The notes under the pieces: generated by a model | What the model saw: the letters and a program-made list of their open reading frames with translations, nothing else | Database searches by the model: none | What the model was told of the DNA's origin: nothing | Made by a program: the position numbers and the translations under genes | Shown: piece by piece, positions 53,945 through 61,302 of the stretch | Position numbering within the stretch: position 1 is the stretch's first letter | How the letters are laid out: every line of letters starts with the position of its first letter | Assembly: GCF_947500255.1 (NCBI RefSeq) | Contig: NZ_CANMRL010000004.1 | Span: 62,001-126,000, forward strand | Reading direction: 5' to 3' | Source of the DNA: an uncultured Psychroserpens sp. | GTDB taxonomy: Bacteria; Bacteroidota; Bacteroidia; Flavobacteriales; Flavobacteriaceae | DNA length: 64,000 nt

Positions 53945-54916
53945 ATGTCTAAAGTAAAATATTATTACGATTCTGAAACACTCTCTTATCGCAAAATAGA
54001 GCGTAAGAAAGGGAATACCATTAAGTATGGATTTATATTTTTACTAGCAGCTGGACTTTTTGGATTTCTTATTGTTTTTGTAGCGAGTCAGTTCATTGAA
54101 TCTCCAAGAGAACGTGCTTTAAAACACGAGCTTACCAATTTACAATTACAGTACGATTTATTAAATAAGCAAGTTGATAATGCCTTTGCAGCCCTAGAAA
54201 GTGTAGAGGAGCGTGACAATAATATTTATCGTTTATATTTTGAAGCTAATCCAATTCCTGAAGAACAACGACGTGCTGGATTTGGTGGTGTTAATCGCTA
54301 TAACAAATATGAAGGGTTTGATAATTCTAAATTGATTATAACAAGTAATAAACGTATCGATCAGCTTCAAAAAGCCATTGTAGTGCAGTCTCGATCTTTA
54401 GATGAAATTGCAATTCTCGCTGAAGACAAAGAAAAGTTTTTAGCATCGATTCCAGCCATACAACCAGTTAAAAATGAAGATTTAAAACATATGGCCTCAG
54501 GTTATGGTTATAGAACAGATCCGTTTACAAAGGTTCGTAAATTTCATTTTGGTATGGATTTTACGGCTCCTCGAGGCACTCCTGTTTACGCTTCGGGTGA
54601 TGGCGTTGTAAAACGTGCCGATAGTAATTCTTCTGGATATGGAAAGCATATTAGAATTGATCATGGCTACGGTTACGTATCATTATATGCGCATTTGTAC
54701 AAATACAATGTCAAGGCCAATCAAAAAGTAAAGCGTGGCGATTTAATAGGTTATGTAGGAAGTACAGGGCGATCTGAAGCACCACATTTACACTATGAAG
54801 TTTTTAAGGATGGAGAACGGATTAACCCTATAAATTTTTACTACGGAAATTTGACTGCGGAAGAATACGCACGATTATTAGAAAAGGCATCATTAGAAAA
54901 TCAATCTTTAGACTAA
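53945..54916 (+). CDS. M23 family metallopeptidase
   Basis: The 323-residue protein has one N-terminal transmembrane helix (about 29-49), a coiled coil (about 58-90), and a C-terminal LytM/M23 domain (about 180-305). The zinc site reads FHFGMDFTAPRGTPVYAS (H and D) and HLHYEVFKDG (HxH). An N-terminal anchor and coiled coil suggest peptidoglycan hydrolase activity or activation at division or envelope sites. A MerR gene follows after 4 bases. Confidence 0.93.
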   Translation: MSKVKYYYDSETLSYRKIERKKGNTIKYGFIFLLAAGLFGFLIVFVASQFIESPRERALKHELTNLQLQYDLLNKQVDNAFAALESVEERDNNIYRLYFEANPIPEEQRRAGFGGVNRYNKYEGFDNSKLIITSNKRIDQLQKAIVVQSRSLDEIAILAEDKEKFLASIPAIQPVKNEDLKHMASGYGYRTDPFTKVRKFHFGMDFTAPRGTPVYASGDGVVKRADSNSSGYGKHIRIDHGYGYVSLYAHLYKYNVKANQKVKRGDLIGYVGSTGRSEAPHLHYEVFKDGERINPINFYYGNLTAEEYARLLEKASLENQSLD

Positions 54917-54920
54917 GACT

Positions 54921-55250
54921 ATGCATATTGAACTTCCTGAAAAACGTTACTATGGCATTGGCGAAGTCGCTAAAGCTTTCAATGTTAATACGTCATTAAT
55001 ACGGTTTTGGGAGAAGGAATTTGATGTTTTAAAACCCAAAAAAAATGCCAAAGGAAATCGAAAGTTTACGCCTGATGACATTAAGAACCTGAAGTTTATT
55101 TATCATTTGGTAAAAGAACGCGGCTTCACACTTGAAGGTGCAAAAACTCATCTCAAAGAAGGAAAAAAGCAATCGCTAAACACCTATGAAATCATAGAAA
55201 AACTAGAAGGTGTAAAAGCACAACTCATTAAAATAAAATCACAACTTTAA
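54921..55250 (+). CDS. MerR family transcriptional regulator
   Basis: The 109-residue protein has the MerR winged helix: YYGIGEVAKAFNVNTSLIRFWEKEFDVLKPKKNAKGNRKFT with the wing, then the dimerisation helix. Its length leaves no effector domain, and it has no cysteine for metal binding, so it may respond to protein context rather than a metal. It is co-directional with the M23 peptidase upstream and LemA gene downstream. Confidence 0.9.
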   Translation: MHIELPEKRYYGIGEVAKAFNVNTSLIRFWEKEFDVLKPKKNAKGNRKFTPDDIKNLKFIYHLVKERGFTLEGAKTHLKEGKKQSLNTYEIIEKLEGVKAQLIKIKSQL

Positions 55251-55262
55251 AACGATATCATT

Positions 55263-55862
55263 ATGAAAAAGTGGCTACCATGGATTATTATAGCAATAAT
55301 TGCAATTGGATTATATTCTAAAGGCTCTGGTTTCTATAATAAAGTAATTGCAGAAGAAGAGAATATTGGAGAACAATGGTCTAAAGTTGAGAGTGCTTAT
55401 CAATTGAGAAGTGATTTAATTCCTAATTTAATGAAGATTGCAGAACGCTATGCTGAATATGAACAAGAAACATTTAAAAGTGTAACAGATGCAAGATCCA
55501 AAGCAACAAGTATTCAAATTGATCCATCCAATATTACTCCAGAACAACTAGAACAATTTAAGCAAGCTCAAGGCTCTATGACTTCAGCATTATCAAGACT
55601 TTTGGCAGTGTTTGAGAGGTATCCAGATTTAAAAGCTAATGAAAACTACAAGGAAGTCATGAACTCATACGATAGAGTTGAAAAACGCATAAAGGTGGAA
55701 CGTGATCGCTTTAATGAAGCTATAACTCCTTATAATAATTTAGTTAGAAAATTTCCAAATAACTTATATGCTTCAGTATTTGGTTTTGAAAAGAAATCAC
55801 GATTTGATGGGGATGATGGAATTGAAGTTGCACCAGATGTTAATGATAGCATTAGAGAATAG
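55263..55862 (+). CDS. LemA family protein
   Basis: The 199-residue LemA protein has an N-terminal transmembrane helix (about 5-21), then long helices: EENIGEQWSKVESAYQLRSDLIPNLMKIAERY is the family core and AVFERYPDLKANENYKEVMN the second signature. Its C-terminal segment is FAPYNNLVRKFP-like (here ITPYNNLVRKFPNNLYASVFGF). The family occurs beside TPM-domain genes, as here. Its role is not settled. Confidence 0.95.
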   Translation: MKKWLPWIIIAIIAIGLYSKGSGFYNKVIAEEENIGEQWSKVESAYQLRSDLIPNLMKIAERYAEYEQETFKSVTDARSKATSIQIDPSNITPEQLEQFKQAQGSMTSALSRLLAVFERYPDLKANENYKEVMNSYDRVEKRIKVERDRFNEAITPYNNLVRKFPNNLYASVFGFEKKSRFDGDDGIEVAPDVNDSIRE

Positions 55863-55867
55863 CAATC

Positions 55868-56305
55868 ATGTCTAATATTGAAGATTTCCTAACAACCTCT
55901 GAAGAAGAAGAGATTATTAATGCCATACGAAAAGCAGAGTATAGTACATCAGGTGAAATTCGAATCCATATTGAACATGATTCTGAGCTTGAGCCTCTTG
56001 AACGTGCCATGGAAGTTTTTCATTATCTAAAAATGGACAATACCAAACTTCAAAATGGGGTGTTAATATATGTAGCCGTAGATATCAAAACGTTTGTTAT
56101 CTATGGTGACAAGGGTATTAATAATGTCGTTCCAACACATTTTTGGGATAGTACAAAAGACATCATGCAATCGCATTTTAAAGCAAATCGGTTTAAACAA
56201 GGACTTATTGAAGGCGTCCTTAAAGCAGGAGAGCAACTGGAAAAACATTTTCCCTGGATTCATGGAGATGCTAACGAATTACCCAATGAGATTTCAAAAG
56301 GATAA
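55868..56305 (+). CDS. TPM domain-containing protein, cytoplasmic
   Basis: The 145-residue protein consists of one TPM domain (also called YgcG/repair-of-photosystem type) without a signal peptide: EEEIINAIRKAEYSTSGEIRIHIE, LIYVAVDIKTFVIYGDKGINNVVP, and LKAGEQLEKHFPW. Its GVLIYV strand sits where active-site residues of TPM phosphatase-like proteins occur. It is followed directly by a second TPM gene whose start comes straight after the TAA. Confidence 0.85.
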   Translation: MSNIEDFLTTSEEEEIINAIRKAEYSTSGEIRIHIEHDSELEPLERAMEVFHYLKMDNTKLQNGVLIYVAVDIKTFVIYGDKGINNVVPTHFWDSTKDIMQSHFKANRFKQGLIEGVLKAGEQLEKHFPWIHGDANELPNEISKG

Positions 56306-57136
56306 ATGCTAAAACTGAAACATACTATAATCATTGTTCTTATAAGCTGTATAAGTAGCTTATCCTATTCTGCCTTTGCACAGTATGATGTCCCATCTAT
56401 TCCAAAAAAACAAACCAGTGTTTATGATGATATAAATCTTTTAACACCCTCACAGAAAATTAATCTTGAGGAAAAATTGATTCGTTACTCTGATACAACC
56501 TCAACTCAAATTGTTGTGGCTATCGTAAGTACGCTTAATGGTGACGATATCACTTTAGTTGGTGCTGAATGGGGTCAGAAATGGGGAATTGGTCAGGCCG
56601 ATGAAGACAATGGAATACTTATTTTATTAGCTAAGGATGATAGAGAAATTGACATTAATACGGGTTATGGAATTGAATACAGATTGAGTGATATTGATGC
56701 TGAGCGTATAATTAATAGAATTATTATTCCTGAATTTAAGAAGGGAGATTTTTATAGCGGTCTTGATAAAGGTACAGACGCCATATTTCAAATACTAAAT
56801 GGAGAGTTTGAAGGAACAATTCAAAACAATTCAACAAGATTCCCTTTTGAAATTTTTATTTTTTTATTCATCATTTTCATCATATTTGTGATCGCCATTT
56901 CAAAGAATAGGCGCAATGGTGGTAATAATGGAGGTGGACGTCGAACCAATGGCACAAGTATTTTGGATGCCATTATATTGAGCAACATGGGACGAGGGAG
57001 TTATGGTGGTAGTAGTTCCAGTGGAGGCATCTTTGGAAGTGGCAGTTCTTCAGGCGGAAGTTTTGGAGGTGGTGGCTTTAGTGGTGGTTTTGGAGGCGGC
57101 GGCTTCGGTGGAGGTGGCGCTTCTGGAAGTTGGTAG
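56306..57136 (+). CDS. TPM domain-containing membrane protein with Gly/Ser-rich tail
   Basis: The 276-residue protein has a signal peptide (1 to about 26), one TPM domain (about 32-165; VYDDINLLTPSQKINLEEKLIRY, EWGQKWGIGQADEDNGILILLAKDDREIDINTGYGIEYRL), a transmembrane helix (about 185-203), and a C-terminal tail of Gly and Ser with few other residues. The tail faces the cytoplasm if the TPM domain is outside. The TPM domain is typical of LemA partners. It is the second of three TPM genes in tandem. Confidence 0.9.
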   Translation: MLKLKHTIIIVLISCISSLSYSAFAQYDVPSIPKKQTSVYDDINLLTPSQKINLEEKLIRYSDTTSTQIVVAIVSTLNGDDITLVGAEWGQKWGIGQADEDNGILILLAKDDREIDINTGYGIEYRLSDIDAERIINRIIIPEFKKGDFYSGLDKGTDAIFQILNGEFEGTIQNNSTRFPFEIFIFLFIIFIIFVIAISKNRRNGGNNGGGRRTNGTSILDAIILSNMGRGSYGGSSSSGGIFGSGSSSGGSFGGGGFSGGFGGGGFGGGGASGSW

Positions 57137-57140
57137 TAGC

Positions 57141-57638
57141 ATGAGAAAATTAGCATTCATAATAGTCATAATTTTTTGCTTTTCATGTAACACAAAAACT
57201 GGTGTCGCTGTAGATTACAGCTTACTTCCTAAAAACGAAACCCACAAGGTAGTTCTTGATCTATCTCACGTTTTTAGCGACCTACAAATAGATAAGCTTT
57301 CAAAAAAAATCATTGATTATGAGGACAGAACCACTAATGAGATAGCTGTTTTAACCGTAGATTCAATTTTACCTTTTGAAGATATACACACTTATAGCTC
57401 TGCTATTGGAGATTATTGGGGCGTTGGCAAAAAAGACAAAGACAATGGATTGGTTATCGTTTTGCGAAAAAACCAAAAACACATATGGCTATCAACTGGT
57501 CATGGCACAGCTAAAATACTTTCCGATTCTATTTGTCAAGACATTATCGACAACACTATGATTCCATACTTTAAAGACGGTGATTACTACTTAGGGATTT
57601 ATGAAGGTTTGGATCGTATCATGAAAACATGGTATTAA
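57141..57638 (+). CDS. TPM domain lipoprotein
   Basis: ATG 57141 is four bases after the previous stop and gives 165 residues; upstream in-frame codons lie inside the Gly/Ser tail of the previous gene. A lipoprotein signal ends IIFCFSC (Cys about 15). The TPM domain has LSHVFSDLQIDKLSKKIIDYE, DYWGVGKKDKDNGLVIVLRKNQKHIWLSTGHGTAKIL and the C-terminal IPYFKDGDYYLGIYEGL. Its last four bases overlap the stop codon of the convergent outer-membrane barrel gene. Confidence 0.88.
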   Translation: MRKLAFIIVIIFCFSCNTKTGVAVDYSLLPKNETHKVVLDLSHVFSDLQIDKLSKKIIDYEDRTTNEIAVLTVDSILPFEDIHTYSSAIGDYWGVGKKDKDNGLVIVLRKNQKHIWLSTGHGTAKILSDSICQDIIDNTMIPYFKDGDYYLGIYEGLDRIMKTWY

Positions 57639-60415
57639 TCAAAAAAGATAAAGCTGTTTTTATCGACTTCACCTTTTGAACCAAGACTATTAAATTTCCA
57701 ACTAAAACTCAACATAAAGTATTGTTGTAGTACAGTACTTTGTCTATCCTCTATATAGTTTTGCGTCGCACGACGTCTGGCATTTGTATTTTGATTGAGT
57801 AAATCATAGATCTTCAAGGTCATTACAGCATTATCTTTCATAAAAGAATAGGCTAATGTAGAATTCCAAAACCAAGCACTTTTCTGAAAGCCTGGCGCAA
57901 CATTTGGATTATAAGCAAAATCGATGGTGTTAGTCCACTCAAAATTCTTTGGTACGTAGGTGGTAAAATTTAAATCTAGATCATGTCTTAAAAAATCAAC
58001 ATCTTCAAAAGCTTCAATATCATAAGTGTTTTTCGTAAATGACATTCGGTATCTTGGTCTAAACTCCATTATTTTTTTCCAATTAAAACGCAAACCAATA
58101 CTTGGTGTTAATGATGTCACACTACTCTTATATTGAACTTCATTATTGAAGTTGATATTTCGGTTGTAACTGGCAGACACTCCAATATCATACTTGATTG
58201 TTCTTAATGAATCTGCCTTAAAACTCTTACTATAATTGATGTTTCCAAAGGCATTATAATTTCCATTAACGTTTGCATAGGTCGTAGTTCTCTTTAGAGT
58301 TTCAGGATCTACAATGGTTCTAGATACGACTTGATTGTTTGTGAAATTAATACTCGCATAACTATAAACGCCTGTTTTTTTCTGAAAATCAAACGAATTA
58401 TATCCCATATACAAACGGTGTCTATTAGTTGGCTCTAAATTTGGGTTACCTGTGATCGTATTTAAAGGATTTGATACATCTTGAAATGGTTGTAATTGTG
58501 ATAAATTTGGAGGTGAATTGTTTAAAGAATAGCCACTAAACATAGATGATTTTGGACTAAACCTGTAATTAAAATTTGAGCGCAATTGTATCGCTTGAAA
58601 ATTTCGCTTAAGACTTAATTCTGGCCTTAAGAAATCTTTGTTCTCTAGGGTTCTAAACACATAACTTGATGTGATACTTGTTGACCATTTCTCTTTTCTG
58701 AGTGTTAATTTAATTGATGGCGTATTCTCTTGATTGAAGTATTGAAAATCTGTACTTAAATCAAAATTGAAATCTTCATATAAATTAGTCACGTCATCTC
58801 GGTCAAATGTGCTTCTTAAATTGGTTCGTTTTTCATCTCTAAAACTATATTGGAAATCTAAAAATAGTTCCTTAGCCTTTAGTGGTAATCTATATGTAGA
58901 TGACAACCTTAATGTTTTGTTTTCGGTTTCAGAATCTGTAAACTGATCTCTTATAATATCATCATCTGCAGTATTGAAAAAGTTAGTTTCTGAAGTCAAA
59001 AAATCATCAGAATCATTTTTATTAATACTATTATAGAACTCAAATTTTAGAAAAGCACCATTGTTTCCGAAGCGTTTTGTGAGATCAAGATCGGTTGCGA
59101 AATTTTGCGCATTACTTTGCACAAAAGAACCTGTTGTTGATTGATTGGTTAAGTCATCATTTTCATCTCGCGTTTCTTCATCCTGAGAAAAAGATGTATT
59201 AGATGTTGACCATCGAAATGATGGATTAATGTTAATTAAAAATGTTGAATCGACTTCAATGTCAAACCCTAAATTAGCACTGTGATTCTGCCCATCATTT
59301 ACAGATCGTGATCTAGAATCTGAAAAGAATCTAGAATCTGGTAAGATATTCTCGCGTTGGGTCAATGTTTCATTTTCAGAATCGCTTCCAGAGTAAAAAT
59401 AATCGGCTGTCACTTCAATATTCTCAGTGAGTTGATCTGCATAATTTGCACCAGCATTTTGCGACGTGGTAATCCCTTGTCCGCCTCCAAATGAGCGTCC
59501 ACTAATATTAAACGACCCATTACTTCTCACCGAAAAGCCTCCTGAGTTACCAAACATTTTTTGAATTTCACCAAAGCTAAACCCTGGAGAGTTGGTATTG
59601 TTACCACCAGCTAACACACTAATGCGTCTATCATTATCAAAAAGATTGACCATACCAGCCAATTCATAGCGTTCATCTGTTCCAGCTCCTGCGGCGACTC
59701 GACCAAAAACCCCTTTATTGTTCTCTTCTTTTATAGTAAGGTTTATCGTTTTATTTTCTTTATCACCTTCTTCTCCCGAAAACGCCTCAGATTTAGATTT
59801 CGTGTCTGTTATTTGAACCTTTTCAATAATGTCCTTGGTTAAATTACGTGTTGTAATGGTTGGATCATCTCCAAAGAAAGGCTTTCCATTCACTAAAATT
59901 TTATTCACATCTTTCCCATTAACCTTAATCTTGCCTTCTTCGTCCACCTCAACCCCAGGTAATTGCTTTAGTAGATCTTCTACATTGGCATCTTTTTTAG
60001 TTTTAAAAGAAGCTACATTAAACTCAAGGGTATCTTTCTTTACAGTTATAGGTGCTCTAGATTTTATTACAACCTCATCTAACGTATTACTAATTTTTAA
60101 TTCGATCGTTTGTAAATCAATACGCTCTTTATCAATAAGAATTTTTTTCACATACGTTTGATAACCAACATAATCAATAAACAAATTGAGTTTATCGTCA
60201 TAGGTTTCGTTAACGAGCTCAAATTTCCCATCCTTATCAGAAATAGTGTAGGTTACTAAACTGCTATCTTTGACACGTTCTAAATAAATAGTCGCAGATT
60301 CTAATGGTTGTTTATTGTCTTCGCCAACAATGGTTCCAGAAACTTTAAAAGATTTAGATTGTGAAAACGAAAGAGATACGCTTAAAAGTAATATGAAAAA
60401 AAATAATTTCTTCAT
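57635..60415 (-). CDS. outer membrane beta-barrel (TonB-dependent receptor-like) protein
   Basis: The 926-residue protein has a signal peptide (about 1-19), a carboxypeptidase-regulatory-like domain (about 22-110; SGTIVGEDNKQPLESATIYLE), a plug-like region (DVEDLLKQLPGVEVDEEGKIKVNGKDVNKILVNGKPFFGDD), and a large barrel from about 260, rich in alternating aromatic strands. It belongs to the outer-membrane barrel family of SusC-like architecture; transport or signalling role and substrate are unknown. Its gene is convergent with the TPM gene, overlapping by four bases. Confidence 0.9.
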   Translation of the reverse strand: MKKLFFFILLLSVSLSFSQSKSFKVSGTIVGEDNKQPLESATIYLERVKDSSLVTYTISDKDGKFELVNETYDDKLNLFIDYVGYQTYVKKILIDKERIDLQTIELKISNTLDEVVIKSRAPITVKKDTLEFNVASFKTKKDANVEDLLKQLPGVEVDEEGKIKVNGKDVNKILVNGKPFFGDDPTITTRNLTKDIIEKVQITDTKSKSEAFSGEEGDKENKTINLTIKEENNKGVFGRVAAGAGTDERYELAGMVNLFDNDRRISVLAGGNNTNSPGFSFGEIQKMFGNSGGFSVRSNGSFNISGRSFGGGQGITTSQNAGANYADQLTENIEVTADYFYSGSDSENETLTQRENILPDSRFFSDSRSRSVNDGQNHSANLGFDIEVDSTFLININPSFRWSTSNTSFSQDEETRDENDDLTNQSTTGSFVQSNAQNFATDLDLTKRFGNNGAFLKFEFYNSINKNDSDDFLTSETNFFNTADDDIIRDQFTDSETENKTLRLSSTYRLPLKAKELFLDFQYSFRDEKRTNLRSTFDRDDVTNLYEDFNFDLSTDFQYFNQENTPSIKLTLRKEKWSTSITSSYVFRTLENKDFLRPELSLKRNFQAIQLRSNFNYRFSPKSSMFSGYSLNNSPPNLSQLQPFQDVSNPLNTITGNPNLEPTNRHRLYMGYNSFDFQKKTGVYSYASINFTNNQVVSRTIVDPETLKRTTTYANVNGNYNAFGNINYSKSFKADSLRTIKYDIGVSASYNRNINFNNEVQYKSSVTSLTPSIGLRFNWKKIMEFRPRYRMSFTKNTYDIEAFEDVDFLRHDLDLNFTTYVPKNFEWTNTIDFAYNPNVAPGFQKSAWFWNSTLAYSFMKDNAVMTLKIYDLLNQNTNARRRATQNYIEDRQSTVLQQYFMLSFSWKFNSLGSKGEVDKNSFIFFD

Positions 60416-60503
60416 GAGGTTGATTGATGATTAATAGCTTTTTCGAGAACGAATATAAATTAGTTTTCGTATGAATTTTCTTAATTTTATTATAAAGTAT
60501 TGT

Positions 60504-60704
60504 TCATTCTCCTTCTTCTAAGAAAAATAATTCCTCGACAGGTAGCTTAAACAGTTTAGCAATTTTAATGGCGAGTAAAGCAGATGGAACATATTTACCT
60601 TTTTCGATGGCGTTAATTGATTGTCGACTCACACCAATTCTTTCAGCCAAATCACCCTGAGTCATATTGTATCTCGCACGCTCTATCTTTATATTATTCT
60701 TCAT
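60504..60704 (-). CDS. XRE family helix-turn-helix regulator
   Basis: The 66-residue protein is one HTH domain: IKIERARYNMTQGDLAERIGVSRQSINAIEKGKYVPSALLAIKIAKLF, close to the YozG/HTH_3 type. The C-terminal EELFFLEEGE is acidic. It is coupled to the preceding membrane-protein gene (4-base overlap), a common arrangement for small XRE regulators paired with a membrane protein. It probably binds the inverted repeat upstream. Confidence 0.92.
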   Translation of the reverse strand: MKNNIKIERARYNMTQGDLAERIGVSRQSINAIEKGKYVPSALLAIKIAKLFKLPVEELFFLEEGE

Positions 60705-61165
60705 TGTGACGATCTTACTTTTAAGAAATTAAATCTAATGATAAAAAACAGTAATGGTGTAAACATGTTATAAACTAATACATCAAAAAATGTAAACCCA
60801 TAAATAAACACAATAGAAAACATAAGGACGATATAATTAAAAATTATAGCCCAAACCAAAGAATCTTTTCTGAGTTTATAGATAAATTCATCTTCTACTT
60901 TTTCTTTTGAAAATCCAACTAGTAAACCTCCAATAATGATAGCAATGGCAATAATTTCATCAAGTATACTATTTTCAAGTACTTTAAAAAATCCGCTGTT
61001 ATCCGAAAACATAGCATCATCATTATATATGGATAGCACTTTAATTTTTAATATGTCGGATTCAAATTCTGAAGCAATTAAAAATACACCAACAATTAGA
61101 CCTACACATAACAAAATCCATCCTGGAATTTTCCACTTATTTGATATTAAATAATTAGATTTCAT
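60701..61165 (-). CDS. four-helix membrane protein paired with XRE regulator
   Basis: The 154-residue protein has four transmembrane helices (about 13-30, 68-87, 101-119 and 126-147) and a short extracytoplasmic segment between the first two. I do not recognise the family, though it is often found beside the small XRE regulators. The start is ATG 61165. It is first in the two-gene unit, with a promoter and inverted repeat just upstream. Confidence 0.75.
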   Translation of the reverse strand: MKSNYLISNKWKIPGWILLCVGLIVGVFLIASEFESDILKIKVLSIYNDDAMFSDNSGFFKVLENSILDEIIAIAIIIGGLLVGFSKEKVEDEFIYKLRKDSLVWAIIFNYIVLMFSIVFIYGFTFFDVLVYNMFTPLLFFIIRFNFLKVRSSQ

Positions 61166-61191
61166 AATAATTTAATTTTAAGATTAGATTT

Positions 61192-61222
61192 CAAAGGTAA
61201 ACAAAAATTTACAAAATGTAAA
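61192..61222 (-). promoter_or_regulatory. promoter and inverted-repeat operator of the XRE unit
   Basis: TACCTTTG on the minus strand (61199-61192) is a perfect -7 element 27 bases upstream of ATG 61165. TTTACA / TGTAAA with a 3-base spacer (61208-61222) is an inverted repeat just upstream, in the region RNA polymerase must contact. Extra GTAAA half-sites flank it. Confidence 0.6.
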
Positions 61223-61302
61223 CTTTACTTTACTTTTTGTTAACTATAATTGCTTTTTTATGTGTAAAACACTAAAAATCAATACTTTGATAAATTTTAA
61301 AA

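Noticed and set aside
57003-57140. An N-terminal extension of the third TPM protein rich in Val/Ala
   Set aside because: It is a shifted reading of the Gly/Ser tail of the previous gene. ATG 57141 starts a proper lipoprotein signal.
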